DNA of 7,900 bases from CAZAYB01 sp964489215 (GTDB taxonomy: Bacteria; Planctomycetota; Phycisphaerae; Sedimentisphaerales; Anaerohalosphaeraceae), in contig CAZAYB010000142.1 of assembly GCA_964489215.1 (NCBI GenBank), positions 1 through 7,900 on the forward strand, given 5' to 3'. This document shows, in pieces, positions 1 through 6,218 of this stretch. How positions within the stretch are numbered: position 1 is the first letter of the stretch; each line of letters opens with the position of its first letter. A program made the translations under genes and the position numbers. A model generated the notes under the pieces. It saw only the letters and a list, made by a program, of their open reading frames with translations. It was not told the DNA's origin and did no database searches.

Positions 1-477
1 TTTATTACTTTTTTTTGAGCCAATCTGACGCTGTTTTCTGTATTGTTCAATAAAATTATCTGCCAAAAGATCCTTTGTTTTCGAACAAACATAGTACTTA
101 TCATTTATTATCATTCGTATTCCCTCTGCCAGCTCCTTAAAAGCAGAGTCTTTCATTATAAAACCGTCCGCCCCTGACTCAAGCACCTTGTTGATTATAT
201 GCTTATGGGAATAGGCTGAAAGAACCAGTATCTTAATACCCTCATACTTTTTGGATATTAATTCAGAAGCTTTTATGCCGTCCATATCCGGCATTCGGAC
301 ATCCATAACAACAACATCTGGCAAAAGATTCGCTGCTTCCTGAACTACCTCTCTGCCCGTACATGCATAACCTGCAACCTCCATGTCATCCTCTTTCGAA
401 AGAAGCAGCCTTAAACCTTCCAGCATTATTTGATGGTCGTCAGCAAGCAATACTCGTATTACAGATTTCTTTACCAT
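1..477 (-). CDS. NarL/LuxR-family response regulator, C-terminus cut off by the window edge
   Basis: Cytoplasmic two-component response regulator, predicted to take phosphate from a partner kinase and control transcription. I translated 159 residues from the ATG at 477-475, with no stop before base 1. The receiver domain (about residues 5-125) has the acidic pair D13-D14, the phospho-acceptor D59 in MDVRMPDMDG, the switch residue S87 in LSAYS, and K109 in IMKDS. The linker follows (LADNFIEQYRK). The DNA-binding HTH domain expected for this architecture lies outside the window and is inferred from the paralogue at 2930-3580, which is about 55% identical over residues 1-142 with no gap and begins with the same MVKxSV. 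The upstream neighbour on the same strand is the chemoreceptor, 111 bp away. The Shine-Dalgarno is weak. The target genes cannot be told from the sequence. Confidence 0.93.
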   Translation of the reverse strand, partial: MVKKSVIRVLLADDHQIMLEGLRLLLSKEDDMEVAGYACTGREVVQEAANLLPDVVVMDVRMPDMDGIKASELISKKYEGIKILVLSAYSHKHIINKVLESGADGFIMKDSAFKELAEGIRMIINDKYYVCSKTKDLLADNFIEQYRKQRQIGSKKSNK

Positions 478-532
478 CGATAATCAATCTCAGAGAAATG
501 AAAAATATTTAAATAAATGATTCTATACGACT

Positions 533-566
533 TTGCCCAGGCAAGCTGTGATTCCTGCCTGGGCAA
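533..566 (-). other. Strong GC-rich stem-loop between chemoreceptor and response regulator
   Basis: An 11-bp perfect inverted repeat (TTGCCCAGGCA at 533-543, TGCCTGGGCAA at 556-566) encloses a 12-nt loop. It lies 23 bp after the chemoreceptor stop codon and 56 bp before the downstream response-regulator start. No T-run follows on either strand (the minus strand continues AGTCGTATAG), so it is not a canonical intrinsic terminator. It could be a U-tract-independent terminator, a 3'-end stabiliser that lowers expression of the downstream gene, or a protein-binding site. Confidence 0.6.
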
Positions 567-588
567 GTCAGAACATGAAATTGGGAGC

Positions 589-2580
589 TTATTCGTTAAA
601 ACTCTTGAATTCTTCAAAAAGTTCTTCTTGTTTATTGACACTACCTGAACTCTTTGAACTGGTTTTATTCTCACTGTCATTAGTATCTGAACTTATTTGG
701 TGAAATACTTTGTCACTTCTTTTAAGCTGGGTAGGTTCACATTTTTTCTGTGGGCTTCTTTTGTTTCTGGAATCCGTTGACTTACCTCCCACTAATAAAA
801 TCAGATTATCAACCTCAGCATTCATTGCTTCTGCCTGGGAATTCAACTCTTCCGAAGCGCTGGCACTTTCCTCAGCATTAGCTGCATTTTGTTGGGTAAC
901 CTTGTCCATTTGAGCTACTGCGGTCGTAATCTGTTCTATACCCTTAGCCTGCTCTTCGGAACTGGCAGCAATTTCAGTAACCAATTCACTGGTCTTTGTA
1001 ATCCCGGTAACAATCTCTTCGAATTTTTTGGCAACTTCTGAAGCTATATCAACGCCATTAGAAGAATTCTTAACAGAACCTTCAATCATTTCTGAAGTAT
1101 TCTTTGCTGCCTCAGCACTTCTCATCGCAAGGTTACGGACTTCTTCTGCAACTACTGCAAATCCCTTGCCTGCTTCACCTGCCCTGGCTGCTTCAACAGC
1201 AGCGTTTAAAGCAAGTAAATTCGTCTGAAAAGCTATTTCATCAATAGTTTTAATTATTTTTGATGTCTCTTCAGATGATTTCTGAATTTCGTTTATTGCT
1301 TTGTTCATGTTCTCGATGGCTTTACTGCCTTCATTTGCACCTTTAGAGGCAGTGTCGGATAACATATTTGCCTGCTGAGCACTCTCAGCATTTTTCTTGG
1401 TCATCGATGACATTTCTTCCAAACTCGAAGATGTTTCCTCCAATCCCGCTGCTTGCTCGGTCGCTCCTTCTGCAAGTGATTGCGAAGCAGAAGAAACCTG
1501 AGTTGAAGCGCTGGCCACCTGCTCAGCACTTACATTTAACGATGTGATTGTTCGCGTAAGTGCAGAATTAATAGAATGAGTAAGCCAAATTGACAATGTA
1601 ATTCCAAAAATAACTGCTGCTATACTGACTGCCATAACAATAGCTATCGTTCTTTTATTTGATGCCGTCAGAACGGGTCCCAGTTTATCCTGCTCATTTT
1701 TATATATGAGCTTAATATCCTCGACTTTCTTCGCAACATTAAGTCCAATTACATCGAGAGTGTTTTCAATAATATCATTTCTGGTAAATATTGTATCAAC
1801 CAGGCCGGTAAAACAAATTTCATATTTATTTTTATTTTCTATCAAATTATTCAGAAGTTTTTTACGGTTTTCATTGTCTAATTCAGCTTTAAGTGTATCG
1901 AGTTTGGACTGCATTTCACTGAATTCGCTTTTAACCCTGTCAATTTCGTCCTGTCTGTTGGTTTCAAGAAATTTTACAACATAAAGGCGAGCAAGAAGCA
2001 AATGTCTCATTGCCAGACCGGCATTAAATGCAGCGGTCATATCATCATCCTTTTGCGCCGAAATCATTATTTCCGTAAGGTCGTGTTCCATTTCAGGGCC
2101 AATTACATTTAATACGTTATTTACTGAATTGTTTCTTTTTTCTTTAAGAACAACAATTTCGGCAAAACCTTCTTTATACTCTCGAGTATTATTATCAATT
2201 TCCTTTACCATTTCTGATGTTTCGGGGTCTGTGATTTGTTCCTTTGCCTGGCTAATAAATGCAGCCATTTGGCTAAATCTCTCCTCAAACCCTGACTTGT
2301 CTTCATCACTTCCGCTTTTAACATAATCTTTTACTTTCAGTCTCGCCGTTAACATATTTGCTTGAACTCTACCGGAAAGATTGGTATTCAATGCAGTATG
2401 CCGATATCTCCCAAATCCTTCTGCAGCTTTTTTCAGGCCCGTGTATGAAAAAAATGAAACCGTAACCAGCAATAATAGAGTTAATGCAAATCCCAAAACT
2501 AATTTCTTGCCTATTGTCATTTTTTTAATCATTTTGAACACTTTCAATTTAAGTTTCTCTTCTCGGCTATCCGCTGCCAT
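589..2580 (-). CDS. Methyl-accepting chemotaxis protein with large helical periplasmic sensor
   Basis: Inner-membrane chemoreceptor that would pass ligand binding to a CheA/CheW array. Numbered from the 2580 ATG (663 aa): TM1 about 27-46, an all-helical periplasmic region about 47-309, TM2 about 311-334, methylation helices around 370-393 and 543-579, and the conserved signalling tip at about 447-485 (DEIAFQTNLLALNAAVEAAR, then AGEAGKGFAVVAEEVRNLA). The periplasmic region is about 260 residues, the size of a helical bimodular (HBM) sensor, and has two similar halves with VNNVLNVIGPEM and ENTLDVIGLNVA; HBM is inferred. TM2 runs almost directly into the methylation helix, so the HAMP domain is short or absent. 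A polar tail (600-656) ends in EFKSF (657-661), which fits the CheR-tether pattern x-[FYWH]-x-x-[FYWH]. No good ribosome site precedes 2580; the ATG at 2532 (MIKKMTIGKK), with GAAAG 8 nt upstream, resembles family N-termini and may be the real start (647 aa). The ligand is unknown. Confidence 0.95.
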   Translation of the reverse strand: MAADSREEKLKLKVFKMIKKMTIGKKLVLGFALTLLLLVTVSFFSYTGLKKAAEGFGRYRHTALNTNLSGRVQANMLTARLKVKDYVKSGSDEDKSGFEERFSQMAAFISQAKEQITDPETSEMVKEIDNNTREYKEGFAEIVVLKEKRNNSVNNVLNVIGPEMEHDLTEIMISAQKDDDMTAAFNAGLAMRHLLLARLYVVKFLETNRQDEIDRVKSEFSEMQSKLDTLKAELDNENRKKLLNNLIENKNKYEICFTGLVDTIFTRNDIIENTLDVIGLNVAKKVEDIKLIYKNEQDKLGPVLTASNKRTIAIVMAVSIAAVIFGITLSIWLTHSINSALTRTITSLNVSAEQVASASTQVSSASQSLAEGATEQAAGLEETSSSLEEMSSMTKKNAESAQQANMLSDTASKGANEGSKAIENMNKAINEIQKSSEETSKIIKTIDEIAFQTNLLALNAAVEAARAGEAGKGFAVVAEEVRNLAMRSAEAAKNTSEMIEGSVKNSSNGVDIASEVAKKFEEIVTGITKTSELVTEIAASSEEQAKGIEQITTAVAQMDKVTQQNAANAEESASASEELNSQAEAMNAEVDNLILLVGGKSTDSRNKRSPQKKCEPTQLKRSDKVFHQISSDTNDSENKTSSKSSGSVNKQEELFEEFKSFNE

Positions 2581-2732
2581 TCACATTTAATAATCCATAA
2601 TTAAATGTTAAAAAATTTATGTCAGCAATTTTTGTCTCGCCTGACGAATTAACTTATCGTCGCCAAGATTAACATAATTGACATGTAATTGGCTATTTTC
2701 ACAAGCAAAATGCTAAAGCAGCTAAGGGATTC

Positions 2733-2762
2733 ACCTATAACAGCTGGATATTTACCTGTAAC
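2733..2762. repeat. Direct repeat ACCTRTAAC, two copies 21 bp apart
   Basis: ACCTATAAC (2733-2741) and ACCTGTAAC (2754-2762) are spaced 21 bp start to start, two helical turns, about 150-180 bp upstream of the chemoreceptor start. A phased pair of this kind is compatible with a regulator binding one face of DNA. Related 9-mers occur at 3748-3756 (ACCCGTAAC) and 3841-3849 (TCCTGTAAC), also non-coding. The motif is short, so chance is possible. Confidence 0.35.
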
Positions 2763-2783
2763 AAGAGATAAACATGGCTTGGA

Positions 2784-2814
2784 TTGACAACAAAATTAAA
2801 TGATTTGTTATAAT
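2784..2814 (+). promoter_or_regulatory. Near-consensus sigma-70-type promoter facing the response regulator gene
   Basis: TTGACA (2784-2789) and TATAAT (2809-2814) are both perfect consensus boxes, separated by 19 bp, with TG at 2806-2807 giving an extended -10. The spacer is 2 bp longer than optimal. Transcription would start near 2821 and run toward the 3' end of the minus-strand response regulator. No plus-strand gene follows closely, so the product would be a small or antisense RNA. The surrounding DNA is very AT-rich, which raises the chance of a spurious match. Confidence 0.45.
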
Positions 2815-2838
2815 AAAATTAAGATTTTATAAAAAATG

Positions 2839-2860
2839 AAGAACATAAAAAAATGTTCTT
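2839..2860 (-). terminator. Weak terminator-like inverted repeat after response regulator
   Basis: AAGAACAT (2839-2846) and ATGTTCTT (2853-2860) form a perfect 8-bp stem around a 6-nt homopolymer loop. On the minus strand it lies 70 bp past the response-regulator stop and is followed by CATTTTTTATAA, so it could end that transcript. The stem is AT-rich and weak. As a DNA palindrome it could instead be an operator. Confidence 0.35.
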
Positions 2861-2929
2861 GTTCCCGGCTACCCCAAACTAAAACCCCAGCCTCTCTTAC
2901 AAATTAAATGTATTCAAAATACATAACCT

Positions 2930-3580
2930 TCAAAGCGGCGATATCCCCCTGCGAATAGCATACTTCACCAGATCCGCTAAACTCTCAAGATTCAGCTTAC
3001 GCATAACCTCTCGCCTGCACGCATCAACTGTCTTGTAACTAACCCCCAGCTCCCTGCCTATCTCCTTACTGTTCTTGCCGTCTGCAAGCAGACGCACCAC
3101 ATCATATTCCCGCTTGCTCAATCCTTCATCGCTTTCTCTTTGAAGGCTGTGAACAAAATTATCCGCCAGCATCTCCCTCGTCCTCGAACAGACATAATAC
3201 CTGTCATCCTTAACCGTACGGATACCCTCAGCAAGCTCATCAAATGTCGAATCCTTTACCATAAAACCCGAAACATCGCACTTCATAACCCTGTCAAAAA
3301 CATCCTTATGAGAATACGCCGACAGAAACAGAATCTTTATATTTTTATATTTGCCCATGATATGCTCAGCAGCAGTAATACCATCCATCCCCGGCATATT
3401 AACATCCATAATAATAATATCCGGCAAAAGCTCCTCTGCCATCTTAACTGCCTCTTGACCACTATAAGCCTGACCGATAACCTTGATATCCTTTTGCCTT
3501 GACAAAAGAAAAACAAGACCGTCCTGCATAACACCATGATCATCAGCTATAAGAACCTTGCTAACGCTATTCTTAACCAT
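2930..3580 (-). CDS. NarL/LuxR-family DNA-binding response regulator
   Basis: Complete 216-residue cytoplasmic response regulator, the usual length for the family. The receiver domain (about 5-125) keeps D13-D14, the phospho-acceptor D59 in IIMDVNMPGMDG, S87 in LSAYS and K109 in MVKDS, so it should be phosphorylatable. The C-terminal LuxR-type helix-turn-helix (about 154-212) shows the family pattern LSKREYDVVRLLADG, SKEIGRELGVSYKTV and VMRKLNLESLADLV. C188 sits where this family more often has histidine (SYKTVDACRR). The ATG at 3580 has AAGGTG 10 nt upstream. It is a paralogue of the partial regulator at 1-477. It is transcribed toward the chemoreceptor but separated by 349 bp, so co-transcription is doubtful. 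No partner kinase is in view. Confidence 0.95.
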   Translation of the reverse strand: MVKNSVSKVLIADDHGVMQDGLVFLLSRQKDIKVIGQAYSGQEAVKMAEELLPDIIIMDVNMPGMDGITAAEHIMGKYKNIKILFLSAYSHKDVFDRVMKCDVSGFMVKDSTFDELAEGIRTVKDDRYYVCSRTREMLADNFVHSLQRESDEGLSKREYDVVRLLADGKNSKEIGRELGVSYKTVDACRREVMRKLNLESLADLVKYAIRRGISPL

Positions 3581-3673
3581 CTAAACCTAACACCTTATAT
3601 TTAAAACCCTTCTCCGAAAAATCAATTGCCCAAAATACTCCTTAAAAATTATCTTAGCTCCAATAATTGCTCA

Positions 3674-3701
3674 CTTATAGACATTTTTCAACGATAGTCA
3701 A
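3674..3701 (-). promoter_or_regulatory. Candidate promoter for the response regulator at 2930-3580
   Basis: On the minus strand TTGACT (3701-3696) is followed after 16 bp by TATAAG (3679-3674). Each box matches five of six sigma-70 consensus positions. It lies about 94 bp upstream of the ATG at 3580. Sigma-factor preferences of this organism are unknown. Confidence 0.4.
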
Positions 3702-4025
3702 TTACCAATTTAGAAAAATCAGGTCTGACAATTTCAATTTTAAGGATACCCGTAACAATTTCCTTCATCATATAAAAATCGCCGCACCGAAACTTATAAC
3801 TGATATATCCAACGCGCTTTTCAGTGCTGATAAACCGATTTCCTGTAACACATTAAGTCCTATAAATAAAACTCACCAAATTTTAACTGATAAAAAACCT
3901 TAATTTTCATGCTGATATCATCCTTTTCATCAATTTTTTACTTTTTTTCAAAACCCTTTATTAACATCACCTCAAAAATGACTGATAAAAAAGATGATAA
4001 CAGTATTATAAACCAAATATATGTT

Positions 4026-4030
4026 AGGAG
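4026..4030 (+). promoter_or_regulatory. Ribosome-binding site that fixes a GTG start
   Basis: AGGAG lies 7 nt upstream of the GTG at 4038-4040. No comparable site precedes the in-frame ATGs further upstream, and only the GTG start puts a lipoprotein signal peptide at the N-terminus. Confidence 0.85.
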
Positions 4031-4037
4031 TTTCAAA

Positions 4038-5138
4038 GTGAGAAGTCTTGACCTCCTTAATAAAATAAGAATAACTACACTGACAAGCGTATTATTAATC
4101 TTTACCGGCTGTCAGTCTCAGCCAAGACTAAGGCTCGGATTCTATCCGTCATCAACAATCGGATCAAAATTCGTAAACCCAGAAAAACTCGGCCCGCACT
4201 CCTACACATACAACCCCTTCGAATCAAACGGAATTGTGTATACTTGCCGAGGCGGACACATTGACATCGCACATTTGAGAATCGCTGCAGACCACACAAA
4301 ATACCTCTACGAAAAAACAAAAGAACACATACTAAACAAAGACCCCCAATACGCTTTCAGAATGGTCGTCGAACCTTCGATGTACTGCATGAAAATTGAT
4401 TACCCAAAAAACTGGAACAAACTCTCCGGAACTCAGAAGTACCGATACGCAGACCTGGCAGCAAGAGACATCGCACAGTACCTTACTTTCACATGCACAA
4501 CATGGCACGAAGTACTCGTATGGTTTGGATTCAAATGCACTGGAGTTATTCCAGAATTCCCTTCTGCTTTCTCATGGGAGGATAACTACTCAAATCTGCT
4601 CGGAATAAAACTGGCAATAAAAGCTATCGATGAAAATAAAAAAGACTACAACCAGGCCATGACAATACTTATAAACCAAAAGCTGAAACAGCTCGGTGCA
4701 ATCTCACTGGACCAGGCCATCGACGCCACTGAATCCGTAAGAGACCTGTGGTTTTCTGGACAAATAATAGTAGACATGAAAAAAAGAAACTTCGACATCG
4801 GACTTGACGATGGATACGTAACACCAACCCTGATACCATACACTTGCTCAAAACAAATACCTGCTGCATTGCCAGTACCAAACCTTGATATGCTTGAAAA
4901 ACTCGGATTCACTGCAAAGCTTACAATTCAGCCCAAAGAATGGGAAACTGCGAAAATCGTAAAGGTACTCAAATTAAAAAACAAACCATACGAAATTGAA
5001 CCGCAAAAAGACCTCCCTAAGTTAATGGCATACATCAAATCTGAAGCAAAAAACAAGTTCGGCTACAAACTCGAAAATGTGAATGCTTACGCAAATGCTA
5101 AACAAAAAAACCAAAATATCTCAATGAATTCAAAATAA
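4038..5138 (+). CDS. DUF4056-type lipoprotein of unknown function
   Basis: Predicted 366-residue lipoprotein starting at GTG 4038. The N-terminus has a short basic region (K9, R11), a hydrophobic core and the lipobox-like FTGC, making C25 the likely lipidated residue. The Q after it gives no inner-membrane retention signal, so the outer membrane is probable. The mature protein shows motifs I associate with DUF4056: YTCRGGHIDIAHLRIAAD (68-85), TWHEVLVWFGF (155-165) and FSWEDNYSNLLGI (178-190). H74, D76 and H79 in one motif and H157-E158 in another could form a metal or catalytic site; this is inference, and no function is established. The in-frame frame extends back to 3909 (409 aa), but that version buries the signal peptide and lacks a ribosome site. 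It stands alone, with its own terminator 59 bp after the stop, convergent with the PEP-CTERM array. Confidence 0.85.
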   Translation: MRSLDLLNKIRITTLTSVLLIFTGCQSQPRLRLGFYPSSTIGSKFVNPEKLGPHSYTYNPFESNGIVYTCRGGHIDIAHLRIAADHTKYLYEKTKEHILNKDPQYAFRMVVEPSMYCMKIDYPKNWNKLSGTQKYRYADLAARDIAQYLTFTCTTWHEVLVWFGFKCTGVIPEFPSAFSWEDNYSNLLGIKLAIKAIDENKKDYNQAMTILINQKLKQLGAISLDQAIDATESVRDLWFSGQIIVDMKKRNFDIGLDDGYVTPTLIPYTCSKQIPAALPVPNLDMLEKLGFTAKLTIQPKEWETAKIVKVLKLKNKPYEIEPQKDLPKLMAYIKSEAKNKFGYKLENVNAYANAKQKNQNISMNSK

Positions 5139-5196
5139 AACTGCAAACCCCATAATTCACCAGAATCCATTTGTGCCCTCTTTTGGATTTCCAGTC

Positions 5197-5227
5197 GACC
5201 GGCGTTCCCGCACGCCGGTCTTTTTTT
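5197..5227 (+). terminator. Rho-independent terminator of the lipoprotein gene
   Basis: A perfect 9-bp GC-rich stem (GACCGGCGT at 5197-5205, ACGCCGGTC at 5212-5220) with a 6-nt loop is followed at once by seven T (5221-5227). It is a textbook plus-strand intrinsic terminator. Confidence 0.93.
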
Positions 5228-5296
5228 ATTTACACTCTGCTAATAATTAATCTTGAACTGTAAAAACATAACGATTTACCAGCAAATAATAAGATC

Positions 5297-5345
5297 AAAA
5301 AAATGGCACCGGCCCAAAATCAGTCAGCGATCTTCGGCCGATGCC
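5297..5345 (-). terminator. Rho-independent terminator at the end of the PEP-CTERM array
   Basis: In minus-strand RNA, GGCAUCGGCC (5345-5336) pairs with GGCCGGUGCC (5314-5305), giving a 10-bp stem with one G.U pair and a 21-nt loop. One A and seven T follow (down to 5297). It lies 28 bp past the stop of the 5374-6084 gene. On the plus strand the same position is a C-A mismatch, which supports the minus strand as the transcribed one. Confidence 0.9.
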
Positions 5346-5373
5346 TCAATATCATTATAAAAATACTAAATAC

Positions 5374-6084
5374 CTACGCCCTTTTCTTCCTTCTAAGAAG
5401 CCCAAGACCGCCCAAACCAAGCAAACACATCGTCATAGGCTCAGGAACGACTATAGTTGGGTTTTTAGCCAAGTGACCACCAACATAGTTGCTTTGTGTG
5501 TCACCGAAAACCCAATTGAAGCCGTAAGCCGTATAACTTGTAGCATTTAAGTCATCAGGTGCTCCAGTGCCGCTCGAAGAGGGAGCTGCCGAAGGTGCTT
5601 CAATAACATAATCTGCGAAATCGGCGAATGTAGAACCCGTAGGCATATCAAAGGACGAGCCTTCCTCATATATTTTCGCTGTTTTATCCTTCAATATATC
5701 CCAGGTAGTGTCATACGCAGAATCCAAATTCCATTCAGGGTTACTTGGTTCATTAGCAAGAACCGCGTAGTCACCGTCATCATCTTTAATCCATATATTA
5801 AAATAAGGTGCATAGCCTGTAGAAGTTGAATGACGAGTAATGCTTAAAGAAACAATGTCTCCTACTTTATATCCATTTGCCAAATTGGTTGCCCAACCTG
5901 CCTTTTGGCCGCCTAAAGTAACACCAAATTCTGTCCAGCCTGGATATCCTGTTGGATTAGATGTAATAGTTGGCTGAGTATTAGTACCGTCATTTGATTC
6001 ACGGATTACAAATGTGTCCCAATTTGCCGCTGCGATACCGCTTACCATCATTGCTACTGCTAAAATCATCATTAACTTTTTCAT
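5374..6084 (-). CDS. PEP-CTERM sorting domain protein, unknown beta-rich core
   Basis: Secreted 236-residue protein. The signal peptide MKKLMMILAVAMMVSGIAAA (1-20) precedes the mature N-terminus NWDTF. The C-terminal sorting signal (213-236) is VPEP, a Gly/Leu-rich hydrophobic stretch and RRKKRA; such tails are recognised by exosortase, which cleaves and anchors the protein at the surface or in exopolysaccharide. Exosortase is not in this window. The core is rich in aromatic, Gly, Ser and Thr residues and looks beta-rich, with an acidic DDDGD (101-105); I do not recognise the fold, and the function is unknown. The start is the ATG at 6084, because the in-frame TTG at 6102 lies inside the Shine-Dalgarno sequence. 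The signal-peptide codons and leader are identical to those of the gene at 7016-7753, and 49 bp of the sorting-signal codons are identical to the gene at 6219-6908. Confidence 0.92.
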   Translation of the reverse strand: MKKLMMILAVAMMVSGIAAANWDTFVIRESNDGTNTQPTITSNPTGYPGWTEFGVTLGGQKAGWATNLANGYKVGDIVSLSITRHSTSTGYAPYFNIWIKDDDGDYAVLANEPSNPEWNLDSAYDTTWDILKDKTAKIYEEGSSFDMPTGSTFADFADYVIEAPSAAPSSSGTGAPDDLNATSYTAYGFNWVFGDTQSNYVGGHLAKNPTIVVPEPMTMCLLGLGGLGLLRRKKRA

Positions 6085-6090
6085 TGTCTT

Positions 6091-6100
6091 CTTCCTTTCC
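6091..6100 (-). promoter_or_regulatory. Ribosome-binding site setting the start at 6084
   Basis: The minus strand reads GGAAAGGAAG and then AAGACA before ATG 6084. This purine run is a strong Shine-Dalgarno sequence. It would become coding if the TTG at 6102 were used, so the ATG is preferred. An identical copy at 7760-7769 serves the gene at 7016-7753. Confidence 0.85.
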
Positions 6101-6122
6101 AATTTTTGACCACTAACTAATT

Positions 6123-6147
6123 TTCAATTAACTTTTTCACTGACTGA
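6123..6147 (-). promoter_or_regulatory. Conserved leader motif of the PEP-CTERM genes, copy 1
   Basis: On the minus strand TCAGTCAGTGAAAAAG is followed by a T/A-rich stretch ending in TTGAA, upstream of the ribosome site. A diverged version precedes the 6219-6908 gene (6920-6943) and an identical one lies at 7792-7816. It could be a promoter element or a leader RNA motif; no standard -35/-10 pair is clear here. Confidence 0.35.
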
Positions 6148-6154
6148 AACTCTT

Positions 6155-6201
6155 AAAAACAGGGCCGGCCCAAAAATCGACGAGCGTCTGCAGGCCGACC
6201 C
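6155..6201 (-). terminator. Hairpin terminator between PEP-CTERM genes
   Basis: In minus-strand RNA GGGUCGGCC (6201-6193) pairs with GGCCGGCCC (6170-6162) over 9 bp with one U.G pair, around a 22-nt loop that has a small internal stem. UG and five U follow (6159-6155). It lies 17 bp past the stop of the 6219-6908 gene. The downstream gene starts about 70 bp later, so its expression depends on read-through or a compact promoter in the leader. Confidence 0.8.
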
Positions 6202-6218
6202 TTTTATATCAATCAAAC

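Larger units (their letters stand above)
2581..2929. other. Intergenic region upstream of the chemoreceptor
   Basis: This 349-bp AT-rich gap lies between the start of the chemoreceptor gene and the end of the upstream response regulator. It should hold the receptor promoter, but no convincing minus-strand -35/-10 pair was found. It does hold a near-consensus plus-strand promoter (2784-2814), an inverted repeat (2839-2860) and a two-copy direct repeat (2733-2762). A 23-codon plus-strand reading frame (2836-2907) has no ribosome-binding site and is not called as a gene. Confidence 0.6.
3581..4037. other. Divergent intergenic region between response regulator and lipoprotein
   Basis: This 457-bp AT-rich stretch separates the minus-strand response regulator from the plus-strand lipoprotein and should hold promoters for both. 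A candidate regulator promoter lies at 3674-3701 and a strong ribosome site for the lipoprotein at 4026-4030. Two copies of a motif resembling ACCTGTAAC lie at 3748-3756 and 3841-3849. No clear lipoprotein promoter was found. Open frames here (3667-3903, and the extension back to 3909) have no ribosome site and read as translated spacer. Confidence 0.6.

Noticed and set aside
471..680. 69-residue minus-strand frame overlapping the end of the chemoreceptor
   Set aside because: It overlaps the chemoreceptor tail in another frame, crosses the 533-566 hairpin and overlaps the response regulator start, with no protein-like features.
2836..2907. 23-codon plus-strand frame behind the consensus promoter
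   Set aside because: No ribosome-binding site and no recognisable peptide signature; it is too short to support as a gene.
3667..3903. 78-residue plus-strand open frame upstream of the lipoprotein
   Set aside because: It has no ribosome-binding site, low-complexity AT-driven composition and no recognisable domain, and it lies in what should be promoter DNA.
3909..4037. N-terminal 43-residue extension of the lipoprotein gene
   Set aside because: There is no Shine-Dalgarno at 3909, and the extension would bury the lipoprotein signal peptide. The GTG at 4038 has AGGAG at 7 nt.
6085..6102. TTG start at 6102 adding MERKKT to the PEP-CTERM protein (and the same at 7771)
   Set aside because: Those codons are the Shine-Dalgarno sequence GGAAAGGAAG of the ATG at 6084 (and 7753).
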